This document shows, piece by piece, positions 13,311 to 24,840 of a stretch of 64,000 bases of DNA. Position 1 is the first letter of the stretch, and every line of letters starts with the position of its first letter. Origin of the DNA: Isoetes taiwanensis (Eukaryota; Streptophyta; Lycopodiopsida; Isoetales; Isoetaceae); NCBI GenBank assembly GCA_021234155.1, contig JAJEKV010000032.1, forward strand, positions 5,153,835-5,217,834, read 5' to 3'. The notes under the pieces were generated by a model, which did not search any database, was not told the DNA's origin, and saw nothing but the letters and a program-made list of their open reading frames with translations. Both the position numbers and the translations under genes were made by a program.

Positions 13311-13893
13311 CTATTAATCACACACCACACAACACAAGCAGAAGGATACACTGACACATACTACACACACCACACACAATGATACCAGATAAAGACACAC
13401 TACCACAACACGCCGGTGGTGGTGGTGGTGGTGTCCTGTGGTGGTGGTGGTGGGGTGTGTGTGTGGTGGTGGTGGTGGTGGTGTGTGTGTGGTGGTGGTG
13501 AGGTGTGGTGGTGGGCTTGGTGGTGGTGGCGGTGGGGGGTGTGGTGGTGGTGGAGGTGGTGTGACATGGTAAGGTGGTGGATGGGGTGGTGGTAGGAGTG
13601 TGTGGTGGTGGTGGGGAGTGTGGGTGGGACATGGTGGGAGTGTGGTGGATGGGGTGGTGGTGGGGTGGTGCGGTGGGTGGTGGAGGTGGTGGTGGTAGAG
13701 GAGTGTGGTGGTGGTGGTGGTGGTGGAATGTGGTGGTGGGAGGAGTGTGGTGATGGTGGTGGTGTGTGTGGTGGTGGTGAGGAGTGTGGTGGTGGTGGGG
13801 AGGTGGCTGTGGGAGATGGTAGAGTGTAGTGGTGGGAGATCTGGGGTGTGGTGTGACATGGTGGATGCCAACAACCTCACCACCCACCATAGA
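13311..13893. repeat. Second CCA/TGG block, inverted relative to the first
   Basis: CA/CACCA-rich sequence (13,316-13,410) switches to a long TGG/GTGG run (13,411-13,867) and then to a short CCA-rich tail (13,868-13,893). Read on the minus strand it has the same order as the block at 685-1440: a CCA core followed by a TGTGTGGTGTGTG-type arm. Both are probably members of one family. The open frames inside are repeat artefacts. Confidence 0.85.
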
Positions 13894-16800
13894 CATTTAA
13901 TTTATTCTGATCTATTCCTGTATCCATTATAATGAAATTGCCCAAGGAGGGAATTACAGAGACACAACATGACACAAACCCAACATGATGCAAAATGGTA
14001 GTAGACATACCCGATTCTTGAAGTGGATTTTGATGTTACTCTTCGTGTTGATAGAAACAATCTAGATCAAGCTTGAGATTTTTTTTCTCGCTGTAACACA
14101 ACTAATAATTGAACATACCAAGAATATAAGGTGTTTTGGTCTCTAACCTTGTCAGTTCGCTTTTGATTGTGAGTTCGTGATTGAATGTGGTCTAGAGGGA
14201 ACCGATTTGGTTATTTCCTATCATTCTCATCATCCCCTCACATTACTATTTTCCTCCTCGTCAGTTGATGGCTTTAGTGTTTTCGTCTAGAAGAACCGCC
14301 TCGGCTTCTAGCATCTAGAGTTTTATAATAACCGGTAGCTCTTCCACTAACAAATTCCCCTTTATATGCGTATAATAAGCTAACGCTTCAGTTCCAGAGA
14401 GCCATTCCAACCCCATGTATGTGGCTTCCCCTGTAATTCTTTTTGTAAATTTGCATGAACTCTTTGTATTGTCTTATTGCTCTCGACTTTCAACCTCGCA
14501 TAAGAAAACATATGCCTTAATTTTCGCTAAACAAAACATTTGGGGAAAATACCTATAGCCGATGATTGGGAACTTCACACCCTAAAGCTTTTTAGATCTT
14601 CGGGGCAATGTACTTGTTTGAGGGAGAGATTTCATCGTAACTGGGTATGCTTCAATTCACTCCATTAGGGTTCAATCGGGCAAGAAGCTTAAAAAACAGA
14701 GGAAGAGGTGATTCTTTTTAATTAAAAAGGTGGACAATGACGGCATAAAATTGGGCACAACCACAATTCGCAGACTCTCAATCTCCTTCCTAGATGCACC
14801 ATCCGATTCTACCACAAGCAGGGAAAAGCAAATGTATGCCAAAATGCACGCTTTTGATACACCACGCCGTTGCTTTTTACCCAAATGTTTGTGCAACAAG
14901 AACAAGTTCACCCATGATTCCAACCGCTCAAGAAGAGCTCCATCTATAACAAAATTGCCTCCAAACAAATTTTGCAAGAACCAAGTGTAGACTCTTAGTG
15001 GCGTAAAACTCAAGAAGGGGCAGTTTTACCATTAAATGTTCGTGCAATATTCCACCTCTTCTATTAGGTGATCCAAATTTCATTCTAGCAGGCCCTTCTC
15101 CTTAAAAGTTTTTCCTCAAAATCAGGGTGCTTATGGTAAGTTCAAATGTAAAGGATTTGTAGGGCAGAGTGTGTGTGGAGGATTTGGCATTGTGAAGGAA
15201 AAATTTCGTAATTCTCAAACACTTGCCTGCAGCATGTCGCCAAAGCTTCCAAGATCATACACTCCATGTTGTGTTCTTTGGAACTTTTGTATAATGGAAG
15301 ACAAGGGCTGGGACATGTCACACTGAAGATGATCCTCCACCAATATACTACTATGAAACAAGCCATGAATGTGTCCTTAAAAAAACAAGGTGATCAAATG
15401 AGGCACGTATATTTGAAAACTGGATGGATATGTGATCCTATGATTGTTCTTTTGGTGTAATAAATATTAAATTCAAAAGTCAATTTCTTCTTATTTCGCC
15501 ATCTTTTAATTATTTGTCGCATTTCTTACATTATGATGAATTAGTGATTGAGTTTTTAGAGCAGCTTTCCATTTAGAGCCTCAAAACATTTACCTGGAAA
15601 TACCCCAACAACCCTCGGTTGCACTTGTGAGTCCCGGGTGACTTCACAATGAGAACTTGAAGACTAGAAAAATTATTTGTACAATAAACAAGTTTGATAA
15701 GAGAAGTTTATATTCATTAAAAAAAGATTACATAGTATATAATGCCCTCTGTTTCAAAGGACTGAAGCATTGAGCGTTTGGGAATATTCTCAAGGCCAAA
15801 TGACTTCTACTATACTAAAAAAAAAAGTCTCACATTAACTCCAATGATACTAGAAAATCAAGATGAATACATAGAGGCATTTTTTCAACTGCCGGGCTTC
15901 CGAAAGCAATCATATGAGAAAAATGGCAGCTATGCTATTTCACAGAAACAAAAGTATTTTTATAAAAAGAAATGCATAACAAAAAAAAGAAGTGAAGCAA
16001 AGCTCTACTCAAGATAGAAAGGGGATACAGACTACATGGAAAGGTTGCACTTACTAATTTTCATGGAGGTAATCTAAGGCCTGTGAAGCTTCTACTATAG
16101 ACACACTCCATATGCCCCACCTTTAAGGAGCGAGGGGAATTTCGGCGTCGTATTCTAAACTCTCTCGATTCCTAGATATTTAACGCCTCATTCCTAATAA
16201 AAATCAGCAATGGTCTCCTTATTGAAGCCGCAATGAATAACCTTGTGAGATATAACTTCTGAATCTCTAGGGTTTTGCTGGCTGCATAGGGGAGATGAAA
16301 ACCCGGCTTTTCTTCTTGCTCCACTTCGGCCCCAAGAGTCTCAAGATTCTCCTCGTAAACATGATTTTCCCGGTGTAAATATTTTCTAAACCGGCTGTGC
16401 TGGTCACTAAACTGCAGAGAATCCCCACTCATCGCCTGAAGAACCTCCCCACCGGAGGTAGGCCGTGCACGGTCGTAATAGGTATCTCTAAAAAGAGGAA
16501 GATGTAGGTGGAGTTTGATAGGATGAGGATCTCGCTAGCAGTTTCAAGTAGTAAGTCAGCCAAGAAGAGCTTCCTATTGGGAGAGCTACGCTGCTCACCT
16601 ACTCTCTCCATATATTGTCGGCCATTGCATGCAAGAATTGGAGGGAGCTTTAAGTAGCCTTTACGTAATTTGGATCAAGGACTAGAAGGCAATATTTAAT
16701 GCTAAAATAATAGGGCTGTGGCCATTTTTAATATTTAAGAATACCGGTGGATTTTGTGACGCTTCCAAAAAGAAATTCTAAAAAGCAAATAATCAAAACT

Positions 16801-18436
16801 AACCTTTATTCCTTCTTTTTGAAAGAAGTTTTGGCAATTTCTCGAAAGCAATGTCTCCTTGTCATTTCACATATGCTTTGAGTCATTGCACATTGACTCT
16901 CAAGTAATTTTCGTGATCAAGCCATAGATCTTATTGTTTCCAATCGTTCAACTCCAATTTTTCTTGCACTTTCTTCTTCGTGAAATCAAATTCTTCACCA
17001 CCTCGTTATGTCCCCAAATGCCGTCATCCGGTGGATAGATTCCCATTGCGTAAATTGTCTCTCATCTATTTGCAAACCCCGACTTCTTTCTACTCTGTAG
17101 GTTTTCCATTAAACTCCGTGGCCGATACGTACCGATCTAGGACTTGAAGAGAATCACCGGTTTCTTGTGGGTGTCCTGTATTGATTTCGAATCGCATCAC
17201 TGACCGCTCGGATTTCCCGGCCAAGGCTCACATTATTGTTTGAATTGGGTGGATCGAAATTGGTCTTCAAATGCTCAAAGATTCTGCTCCAAATGGGCCA
17301 AAACCGGCTATTCATGAAAGATTCTCGAGTAATTAGTATGCAAGATCAGCAGCCAAAGCCTTTAGTTTACAATTCTACCCATCACTACCAAAGACCGGTA
17401 TCGATAATGAGGTAGCACCATATTTAACTTCTTCTTCCATTCCTCGGCCATACCACCGCCAACTTGAAATTTAGCCTCCTTCTCATCTTTTAAATTTAGC
17501 TTGCGCCTTTTATCCTATTATTCTTTAGTTTGTCTCAAAATTCCACTAAAAACCCCCAACAAAGTGGCTGCAATTTCATCATAATTTCTCCATTGTGTGT
17601 GTTGAGAGTGTTGAGGGTGCCCGTTACCAATTTCATCTCATTCGTAGATTGAGGAATGTGGAGACACCGTGGATTCATTCCATTGGCACGTGGGACTTTC
17701 TATTCTTTGTGTCTATCACTTTCAATTTTCCTTCTCATGCAATAACAATAGCCAAAGCGTAATCTGCTTTCAAAGATTCACTCACAATATCGCAGGATGC
17801 CCAATTTCTACTAATACACGCTTGATCTCTTTTTCGACCGTTTTGAAGAGGGGAATTGGTCGTATCAGTCTCCAATTGCACATCCATGGAGATCCGGCCT
17901 CGCCATTTTCCCGACCTTCTTGGTGCCATTTTTTCAACCCAGGAGGCACCTAAAGGCTTGTCGGTTGTCGGCAAAGCAGATCGAGAGGCCTTAGACATCT
18001 CAATCCAAAGAATTTGATTTGGGAAGCATGGATCGAAGATAGCCGAAATTTCCGATCGATCGTAACTTAACGAATCCAATGCACAAAAATATAGTAAATG
18101 CGCATGGATCCGATGAATAATTGATCGTAATCGCTAATCGTTTCGAGAATTGATACTTGGAGCAAGAATTAGCGGCCTTGAAGATCAAGCAGCTAGAAAT
18201 GGCTCTTTGGTTTTCTAAGGTGGGAAACATTTCTCGCGCTTTTCGTGCAAATAAAATTAAGGCTAATTGTTTGGTTAGTGGTATTGAAAAACGCTCTAAC
18301 TACCGTTAGGGGTTTAATCATCTTCTCCGTGTGAGAGTTGGGTTTTCCACTCTCACCCATCTCCCATCTCCCCCATCTCATCTCTCGTGGTTCTCGTGAT
18401 TCTCTCTCACATCTCTAAGTCAAGAGGGCCAACGAT
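13894..18436. other. Unassigned DNA, no clear gene
   Basis: No transposon terminus or protein domain is recognised. Minus-strand frames at 16,172-16,611 look less random than the rest and are entered separately. The remainder is AT-rich with short frames only. Confidence 0.35.
16172..16611 (-). pseudogene. Possible decayed coding segment, unassigned
   Basis: Two minus-strand frames meet nearly end to end: 16,611-16,429 (60 residues, starting MERVGEQRSSPNRK) and 16,432-16,172 (86 residues, starting MSGDSLQFSDQHSR). The residue make-up (a hydrophobic leucine-rich stretch followed by an acidic, Glu-rich helix-like stretch) looks more protein-like than neighbouring frames. A single indel would join them. 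I do not recognise the family. It may be a captured or host exon relic, or chance. Confidence 0.2.
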
Positions 18437-18492
18437 CTCCCTCCCTCCCTCCCTCCCTCCCTCCCTCGCCTCTCTCTCTCTCTCTCTTTCTC
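18437..18492 (+). repeat. CCCT then CT microsatellite
   Basis: About seven CCCT/CTCC units are followed directly by about nine CT units, giving a pure pyrimidine tract of some 55 bases on the plus strand. Confidence 0.9.
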
Positions 18493-18509
18493 GTGAGTAT
18501 AACGACAAA

Positions 18510-18698
18510 GAAAAAAGAGATGCTCTGATAATTGAAGGCGTGAAGCCAGCCATTATCTCAAATATCGGCCGCAACAAGCCACCGCAAGAGATCACAAATA
18601 ATATCGAACCCGTGAGGCAATCCTTCTTTAGTCGCCAAGATGAAGAATTCAACGCGGAAGCCAAGATAGAAGATTTCTTAAGCGGGCTCACGACTTAA
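18510..18698 (+). CDS. Short polar open frame before the 3' noncoding repeat
   Basis: The end of an open frame that reads as a charged, Asn/Gln/Glu-rich peptide (contains IGRNKPPQEITNN and SRQDEEFNAEAK) and stops about 100 bases before a repeat shared with 37,632. The equivalent position in the other copy (37,204-37,422) also holds a polar frame with similar spacing and weakly similar sequence (SFFSRQDEEF here, SPFSCQDKEF there). Both may be the C-terminal relic of a retrotransposon gag-like protein. No zinc knuckle or protease motif is visible. Confidence 0.3.
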   Translation, partial: EKRDALIIEGVKPAIISNIGRNKPPQEITNNIEPVRQSFFSRQDEEFNAEAKIEDFLSGLTT

Positions 18699-18804
18699 CA
18701 AAACCACCAGCAATGGGAAGTCTCTACGAAGAAAGTCCGGAGTCTCAGCAACTCAAGAGCCTTTTGTATGTGATTGAGGAGCGCAATGGCTTGTTTATAC
18801 TATG

Positions 18805-21753
18805 GATGATAGGCTGGCGGATGATGACATTCATAATGGGATTGGAAGGCACTTCCAGATTTTCTCGTGAAAGGATTTATCCTAAGTTAAGCTTAAGTGA
18901 CCAAATCTATTTGGGCAGTGTATAGGAGTAACTAAAATTATACATGATTGTTAACGCACATCCAACATATTGAAACCACTTGTGAGACTGATCATCTCAC
19001 TAAGAAGGAACGTTACTAGGATAATTGCTGACCATGTATAAAGCTAGTACCCTCCAAAGAATAACCAATCTAATGAAAAGAGTAATCTAACAAGTCCGCC
19101 AACTTGTTATGATGACATCAATTCAATTGATAGGAATATTCCAAGAGGGAGATAGGAATATAAAATTGAATAATACATAAAAGGTATATCTAAAAATAAG
19201 TAGTACATTAATCACATAGTCTTTGAGGCAAAAGGAATTGTCATGATAAAACCTCAGTAATTTAGAATTGTTCTAAATAATTCAATAACTCTATCGCTAG
19301 GGATAGATATGTTAAACATGATGGTCAGATCCATCATAGGATGTATTTAAATATAAGTAGCTAAGGTTAGTAAATTAATGTGTTAGATACAAGAAGCATA
19401 TAACCACTTAAGGTAAATAGAATAGCTAAGATGTTATGACAACATCAATTAAGGGGATACGATACATTGAGGTGTAGACCATTTTGAGAAGAAAGTGGGG
19501 TTCAATCTTAGGACTGAACTCTACCTACATCTTAGGGGTTGAATCCCCCATCAAATTGAAATGACCTTGTGAATAGAGTTCCTTCCGCAGTAGCCAAAGC
19601 GTATAGAGCGTGAAGATGGATAGATGCTTAATGTTCATGTGTCCTTCAAAGATGCAAGAGCTAATCAATGGATCTAATGTAACTACCAAGTCGCCTCCAA
19701 ATTAGTCGCAGACCGCTCAATGGGGAGATGTACCTAGCCTCATAGCTAAAAGCGACAACTAAGGTGGGGAGAGGCTTTTGCACAAATTTCTTAGGCCATG
19801 ATCTATTGTTCGCGATTCTATTCAGGAATGAGCTAGTAGCCTAGCTCTTAATTAAATTATTCAGGTTGTGAACCCCGTGATAACTACATAAATTATATAA
19901 TCTAAGTATACTATTAAGGTGGTAATCATAGTAATTCGCGAGAGCATGTATCATGCTTTAATGTCTTGTTGATAAATTATATGTTCATAATAACCGCATA
20001 TAGTTTTGTCTTGTGTAGATATTCCCGCGATCGATAAAGTAAGATAATAATTACATAAAATCTAGTTAAACCTTCTAAAGGATGTAATTCTTCCAAAGGC
20101 ATTTAAGTAACTTTTCATAGGTCTTGACAAATATAATAAGAATTTGTCTATCTTTCCATAAGTATAGCAAATATAGTATACCAAGTAATGAAACAGAGTC
20201 GCACGCCAACACTTGATCCGATGGTAAACCCTAGCCATATGATAAATAATTAAAATACTTTTTCAAATGGCGCCAGTTCATAGCCTATATGATGATATAT
20301 CTTAAAGGGTTGTAAAGTTGTCATATAACAAGTAGTTAAATATAATACTATTGGAAGCAATATATCCAATACTACTATATAATGTTAATATAAAAATATT
20401 ACCGTGAAGGTAATTAATATAATGGCATGGATAAAGAGAAGTCCAAAGATCATGCGTGGGTCCAAGATCAGAATGTTTATTTAAGACGTTAATCCGGATG
20501 CTAAGCAATGCCGACATGCAACATTGGTGGAGGAAGTACAAAGATATCCTCTAGCAAAGAAGAGGCCGCATAAGAGCATAGCATCGACAATTGCATAGAT
20601 GAAGCTCGCGATCTACCAAGGGGTCAGCTCTACATCTGGGCGACAGGCATCGGCGATGAGGACAATTGCTGAAGCTCGCGATCGACAATCGCAAGAAGCT
20701 TGCTCCAAGGTGCGCTTAGACCATTCCGTGATAACCCCGCCTCAAGACACTTGAAGATCCATAGTGTTTTCTATGTAAGTCTCCTAAAGAAAACACACCC
20801 TAATCCAGAGGAAGTATTGGAGACACCAAAGTTACCGGAAATAACGGACGATCACCTTTGAGATTGTCCCAGGTTCTTCTCTTTGGCTAGATCCTATAAG
20901 AAGACAAGAAGATCTCAATCCTCCAATACCTAGTGAAAGGGACACTTATCGTGTTGAATACGCCAGCGGCACAAATAGATCTTGAGAGTAGCGCACTCCA
21001 CAACTCCGGAGCACAGCAGCTAGCTCCGTCATCAATCAAGTAGTCGCATTAATCGACCCTATAGGGAGTGGAAGGTAGATTAAAGTCTACTGGCTCACCC
21101 GCACGCACTTTGAGAGATAAGAGGTCATTCGTGCAGGTATTTGATGGAGGGTGCTATTCTTGGTCAATGCCTTCACGGGAGGACCCTATCCTTCATGCCC
21201 AAATAATGGTAGAAGGACACTATCCTCCACTAAAGGCAACTAAAGGTGTAGGCATGAGTTGGCATCCTAGGTAATGATAGGGCGCCGCCTCCACGGCCAA
21301 TGATGGAAGAAAACATAATCTTCCCGCGGTCAAGATATGCCTTGCATTCATGAAGTTGTAATTAATGGGTGGTTCCCATCAACCAACCCTTATAATAATT
21401 AAACGTATGTGAGGTGTTGACCTGGCAAAGCCAATAGAGAGTCTACTTCGAGGAAGGTCACAGACCGCCAAGACTTGCAACACATAATTTTGTCGAAGGT
21501 GTTGTAAGGAAACCATGTGGAACCTAAGGTAGGGAAATTTTGAAACTATGTTAATGGTGTGTTTATGGCACTTTGAATAATAGATGATAAAGTAAGAGGG
21601 TGAAAGACTCCCTACCATAGTATGATATTAAACAAGGATGTGTTATGATAAATTAAAAGTTACCTTGAGGTAATTATATTGTAAAAATTGTATATGTGTT
21701 TCCAAGGTGGGGAGGACGCTGATGCCGGTGACAACATCAAGTCGGCAGGAGAA
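18805..21753 (+). mobile_element. LTR-retrotransposon 3' internal region, copy 1
   Basis: This stretch is homologous, in the same order, to 37,632-39,845 and, at its end, to 42,984-43,439. Shared landmarks include the GGAGTAACTA-ATTATACA segment (18,926 and 37,733), the GAGTGGAAGGTAGATTA segment (21,067 and 39,285) and the AAGACTTGCAACACA segment (21,471 and 39,689). In both places it leads towards an LTR, so I read it as the long noncoding 3' part of related elements. Unlike copy 2 it contains a piece of integrase sequence (20,690-20,960). No 5' LTR for this copy is seen in the window. Confidence 0.6.
20690..20960 (+). pseudogene. Chromovirus integrase C-terminal and chromodomain fragment
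   Basis: Translation in pieces gives KKLAPR, then KIHSVFYVSLLKK followed by THPNPEEVLETPKLPEITD, then SYKKTRRSQSSN. These align with the chromovirus at 57,055-57,310 (KKLAPRWAGPLKIL, LKVHKVFHVSLLKRHNPNPEEVLDTPTL, SFKKTRGLSSSN). The order matches the GPY/F module of the integrase C-terminus followed by the start of the chromodomain. Frames are broken by indels and stops and there is no RT or integrase core upstream, so this is a fragment. Because copy 2 of the surrounding repeat lacks it, it was probably brought in by recombination between related elements. Confidence 0.75.
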
Positions 21754-23297
21754 TGTGATTTCCAGCATAATATACTCTCAATACGTGATATATTATATCA
21801 CCATCACACCATACATGTCACGATGACATGTACTTGCGACGATAGGTTGCACCTAGCAATGATGAATGCTGTGCATGTTGGGCCAAACATACACACCACA
21901 ACCCCATGGACCCTATTGCCAAATAGCTAAACCCCATTTGGCCAATGTCTAACATAACCCTAAGGGTTTCTATAAAGGCTTTCCCTAAACCCTAAACCTT
22001 TCTTTGCATTTTTAGGGGTTTTTCCTAGAGCTCCTTCCCTCTTCGGTTCGTGGTTCTCTTGAGCCATTTCTACCAAGTCAAGAACCCAATCCGCATTGCT
22101 CCTGCCTCAAAACCGCCTTTTGCACAACAACAAATTATCAAGCAGCGTTAGTCAAAGAAGATCAGAGGCATGGATGCATTCCCGAGGATTTGAGCAGGTC
22201 GAGGACCGCATCTAGTCGCTCATAGTAAAGTCAGCTGGTCGAAGTAATGGGTGCTTGGTTTAGTATGTTAGACGCCAAGTAGAGCCCTATAGATTCCGGT
22301 GATCATAAGTTTCCAACAAAGGAACCTTAACTTCGATGTTTAGGTAGATAGATTTGATGTTATTTCTATTTTCGGTGATGTTGTATGTATTTCACCGTGG
22401 ACTCCATGTATTGGGAAGGGGGTAGAGGCCTAAAGTCGTGGTAGCAGATGATCCTAGAGGCTTCACGTTCCCAATTACATGTGGTCCTGCAAGTAATGTG
22501 AGCCCGGCCTGCTGTGGGTGGTAGGCGCGTGGCAGTGGCTAGACCGCGACAAGGGAGGAACTTGTCCCATCACTTGAGAGTGACCCTCCGGGTGTGTAAG
22601 GTCTTACCGGGGTCTATGCGTGCTAGTTTAATGGCTTGTCGTCGCTGCAGGGCAAGGCATGAGCCGACACTGCGGGGTGATGCGTCACCTTCCATCGAAG
22701 TTCAAGTCGCACATGGGCGCGTCTCTAGCCACTGGGTGGAAGGGCATGATGCCTCGAGGAGAGGCAGGATTCTCCTCTCCCCGCCTACCTGGCTGGGAGA
22801 TGCAACCTGGGCTTGTCGAAGCCCTTTCCGGGTTATGCACCCTAAGCAGTTACTTGCCAAAGTCCCAACACTTCAACCTACTCAAGAAGTGTGCACTGAG
22901 GGGCGGATGGAGTGGACTACCCTACATGTGTTCTTATGCCCAAATCATTTGCTATGAATTCTATCTCGCATGACTTCGAGGCCCAAGCCGCCGTACCATA
23001 CCCCTGAGTCCGAGCCCGGGTAGGATTCCCCATATTGCTATTGTTCATGTTGACGCTTGTTGTACATGTGATGATTATGATGTGTTCACCCTTCGAGGTG
23101 ATTGTATTTATATATTGTTAGTATGTGCTCAAGGTTTGTTTATTCACGCCCACGCTAGGTCGAATCTCGACATGGGAGATCTGGGGTGAATGACATATCC
23201 ACTCTTCCCTTGCTGGCTCATTCCACTAGGAGGGTGTCAGGATGGCCCCCGCTATCGTCAGAATGCTCCTTCTTTCCTCGACACTATGAGTGCACCA
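21754..23297 (+). mobile_element. LTR, family C (probable 3' LTR)
   Basis: It begins TGTGATTT straight after a purine-rich GGCAGGAGAA, as expected of a polypurine tract followed by a 3' LTR. Internally it has the same module order as the other LTRs here: TATAAA (21,971), a telobox (21,985-21,997), a TTGGGAAGGGGGTAGAGGCC motif, GGGAGATGCAACC, GGGGCGGATGGAGTGGACTA (22,901-22,920) and GAGTCCGAGCCCGGGTAGGA. Length is about 1.54 kb if it ends at GTGCACCA near 23,297, matching the 1.56-kb LTR at 26,650. No primer site follows it, supporting a 3' position. The right end is approximate. Confidence 0.65.
21971..21997 (+). promoter_or_regulatory. TATA box and telobox of LTR family C
   Basis: TATAAA at 21,971 is followed within 10 bases by CTAAACCCTAAACC. 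The pairing of a TATA-type box with an AAACCCTA telobox recurs in the other LTRs of the window. Confidence 0.5.
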
Positions 23298-24832
23298 TAG
23301 AGGAAGTCGGGACGTACCAGCCACTAAGATCCTAATCAACATTCACAAGAACTCATGGCAATGAGTGGGTTCTCTTAACGTAATCATTTTGGATTAACAA
23401 TTGGTGAAGGACGCACGAGGCAATGTCTTGCGAATGGCTGGTGTTGTTAGAATCACACATTATTTCTAGGAGGAATCATAAAGAGTAGCAATTCTTATAG
23501 CTTTTACTTATGCGCGGCAACGCTCCAAAAGGATTTGTTCTTAATATATACATGTTATCTACGAACGGATGCTGTAAGCAGCCTTACTATGTAATTTTGT
23601 TGGTTTGTTCTGGACAAGTTTGTTATCAAGAATACTTATTGGTGTAAATGTCGACCACATTATATACCCATTGTCGCTACTTATTGAATCCTTACATTAT
23701 AGCCGTGAATAGTGGGTTCAGACGCATGAAATTATTTTTCGTGACGTAGTGTAAAAAACACGTGAGATTTTGGGAAAAATAATGTGATTGCATTTAATAC
23801 CTCGCCGCCGGAAAAATTTCGCTGTAGTTTAAACCTTCTGGCCACACGCTGAAATCTTTTTCGCCGCAGTTTAAACCGTAAGGCCTTGCCATTTAAAAAC
23901 GCAAAATATGCCGCGTTTAAACTCTAGCTACTAATAAAAATCCATTTTTTTTTTTTTACTCGCCAGTAGTTAAATCGAAGGTTTCGCCATTTAAAAAATT
24001 TCTCGAAAATAAAAATTCAAATTTTTTTATTTTTTATTTTTATTTTCACGTCAGTTAATGACACCCACCCCATGATGGCAATACCCAATGTGGTACGCTG
24101 GTGAGGGTCACCGAATAATAATAAAAAAAAAAGTTTTTATTTTCAGTTTAAATTGGGGAAGGTTTCGCGACGCTGAACTTTTTCGCGATAAGTTTAAACC
24201 GCCACGCCGATTTTTTAGTTTCGCGGAAGGTTTTCGCCACGTAAATTTTTCGACGCCGAAATTTTTCTTTTAGATCGCATTTTTGACGTATTGGTAAACG
24301 CCAAATTTGTGTCAGTATCAAAACTAAAATACATATTACGAGAAAACGACAAATCGTATTGAACTCCATTCCTCGATTATGTGCATCTAAACCAAGTAGG
24401 TTTGTTGGACAAGGAAAGTGAATGCTTCTATAGAAGTGCAAAGGCGCGGTCAACCTTCTCGCTTCCTTCATTATACACCTGAATGATGGTGTATTTGCTT
24501 GATGCAATTTTATACCTAATAGAGCACATCTTTCCTACTTGGCAGAATTAGATTAGGAGTTTTTTCTAGCCATATGCAATAATTCCATCTATACCAAGGG
24601 TCTCTACACTTGCTTCAGATAAGGTAGTCCGAGGCATTCTCTTTGTGGCATTCCAAGTAAGCCTGAAAGCATCGATTGGAACTCGCTAGATTCCCGTGCT
24701 CATATCATATTGGAATGTCAGCTGCTATGTTTGAGCTAGCAATATGTAATTGTATTAGTATGACAATCGGTATTGTATGGTGATACAAGAGCGTTTCTAT
24801 ACTCTGCCCAACTCATAAGCGTGGTCTTCTGC
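23298..24832. other. Unassigned DNA with recurring GTTTAAAC motifs
   Basis: No gene is recognised. Between about 23,825 and 24,200 the motif AGTTTAAACC or close variants appears five times (near 23,828, 23,870, 23,916, 24,146 and 24,191), usually preceded by a CGCCGCAG/CGCGATA-like word, with poly-A/poly-T runs between. This looks like a diverged tandem or palindromic repeat. Confidence 0.4.
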
Positions 24833-24840
24833 CTTTAAAG
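24833..24840. repeat. Left target-site duplication of hAT-like element
   Basis: The 8-bp sequence CTTTAAAG, repeated exactly at 26,279-26,286 on the other side of the element. Confidence 0.8.

Noticed and set aside
13314-13896. Minus-strand frames of 189 and 192 residues, His/Pro/Thr-rich
   Set aside because: Same cause: repeat composition of the TGG block. There are no domains or start-codon context.
20690-20960. An independent chromodomain host gene
   Set aside because: The order NPNPEEVLETP then KKTRRSQSSN is that of the chromovirus pol end, and it is followed by an LTR-type 3' region.
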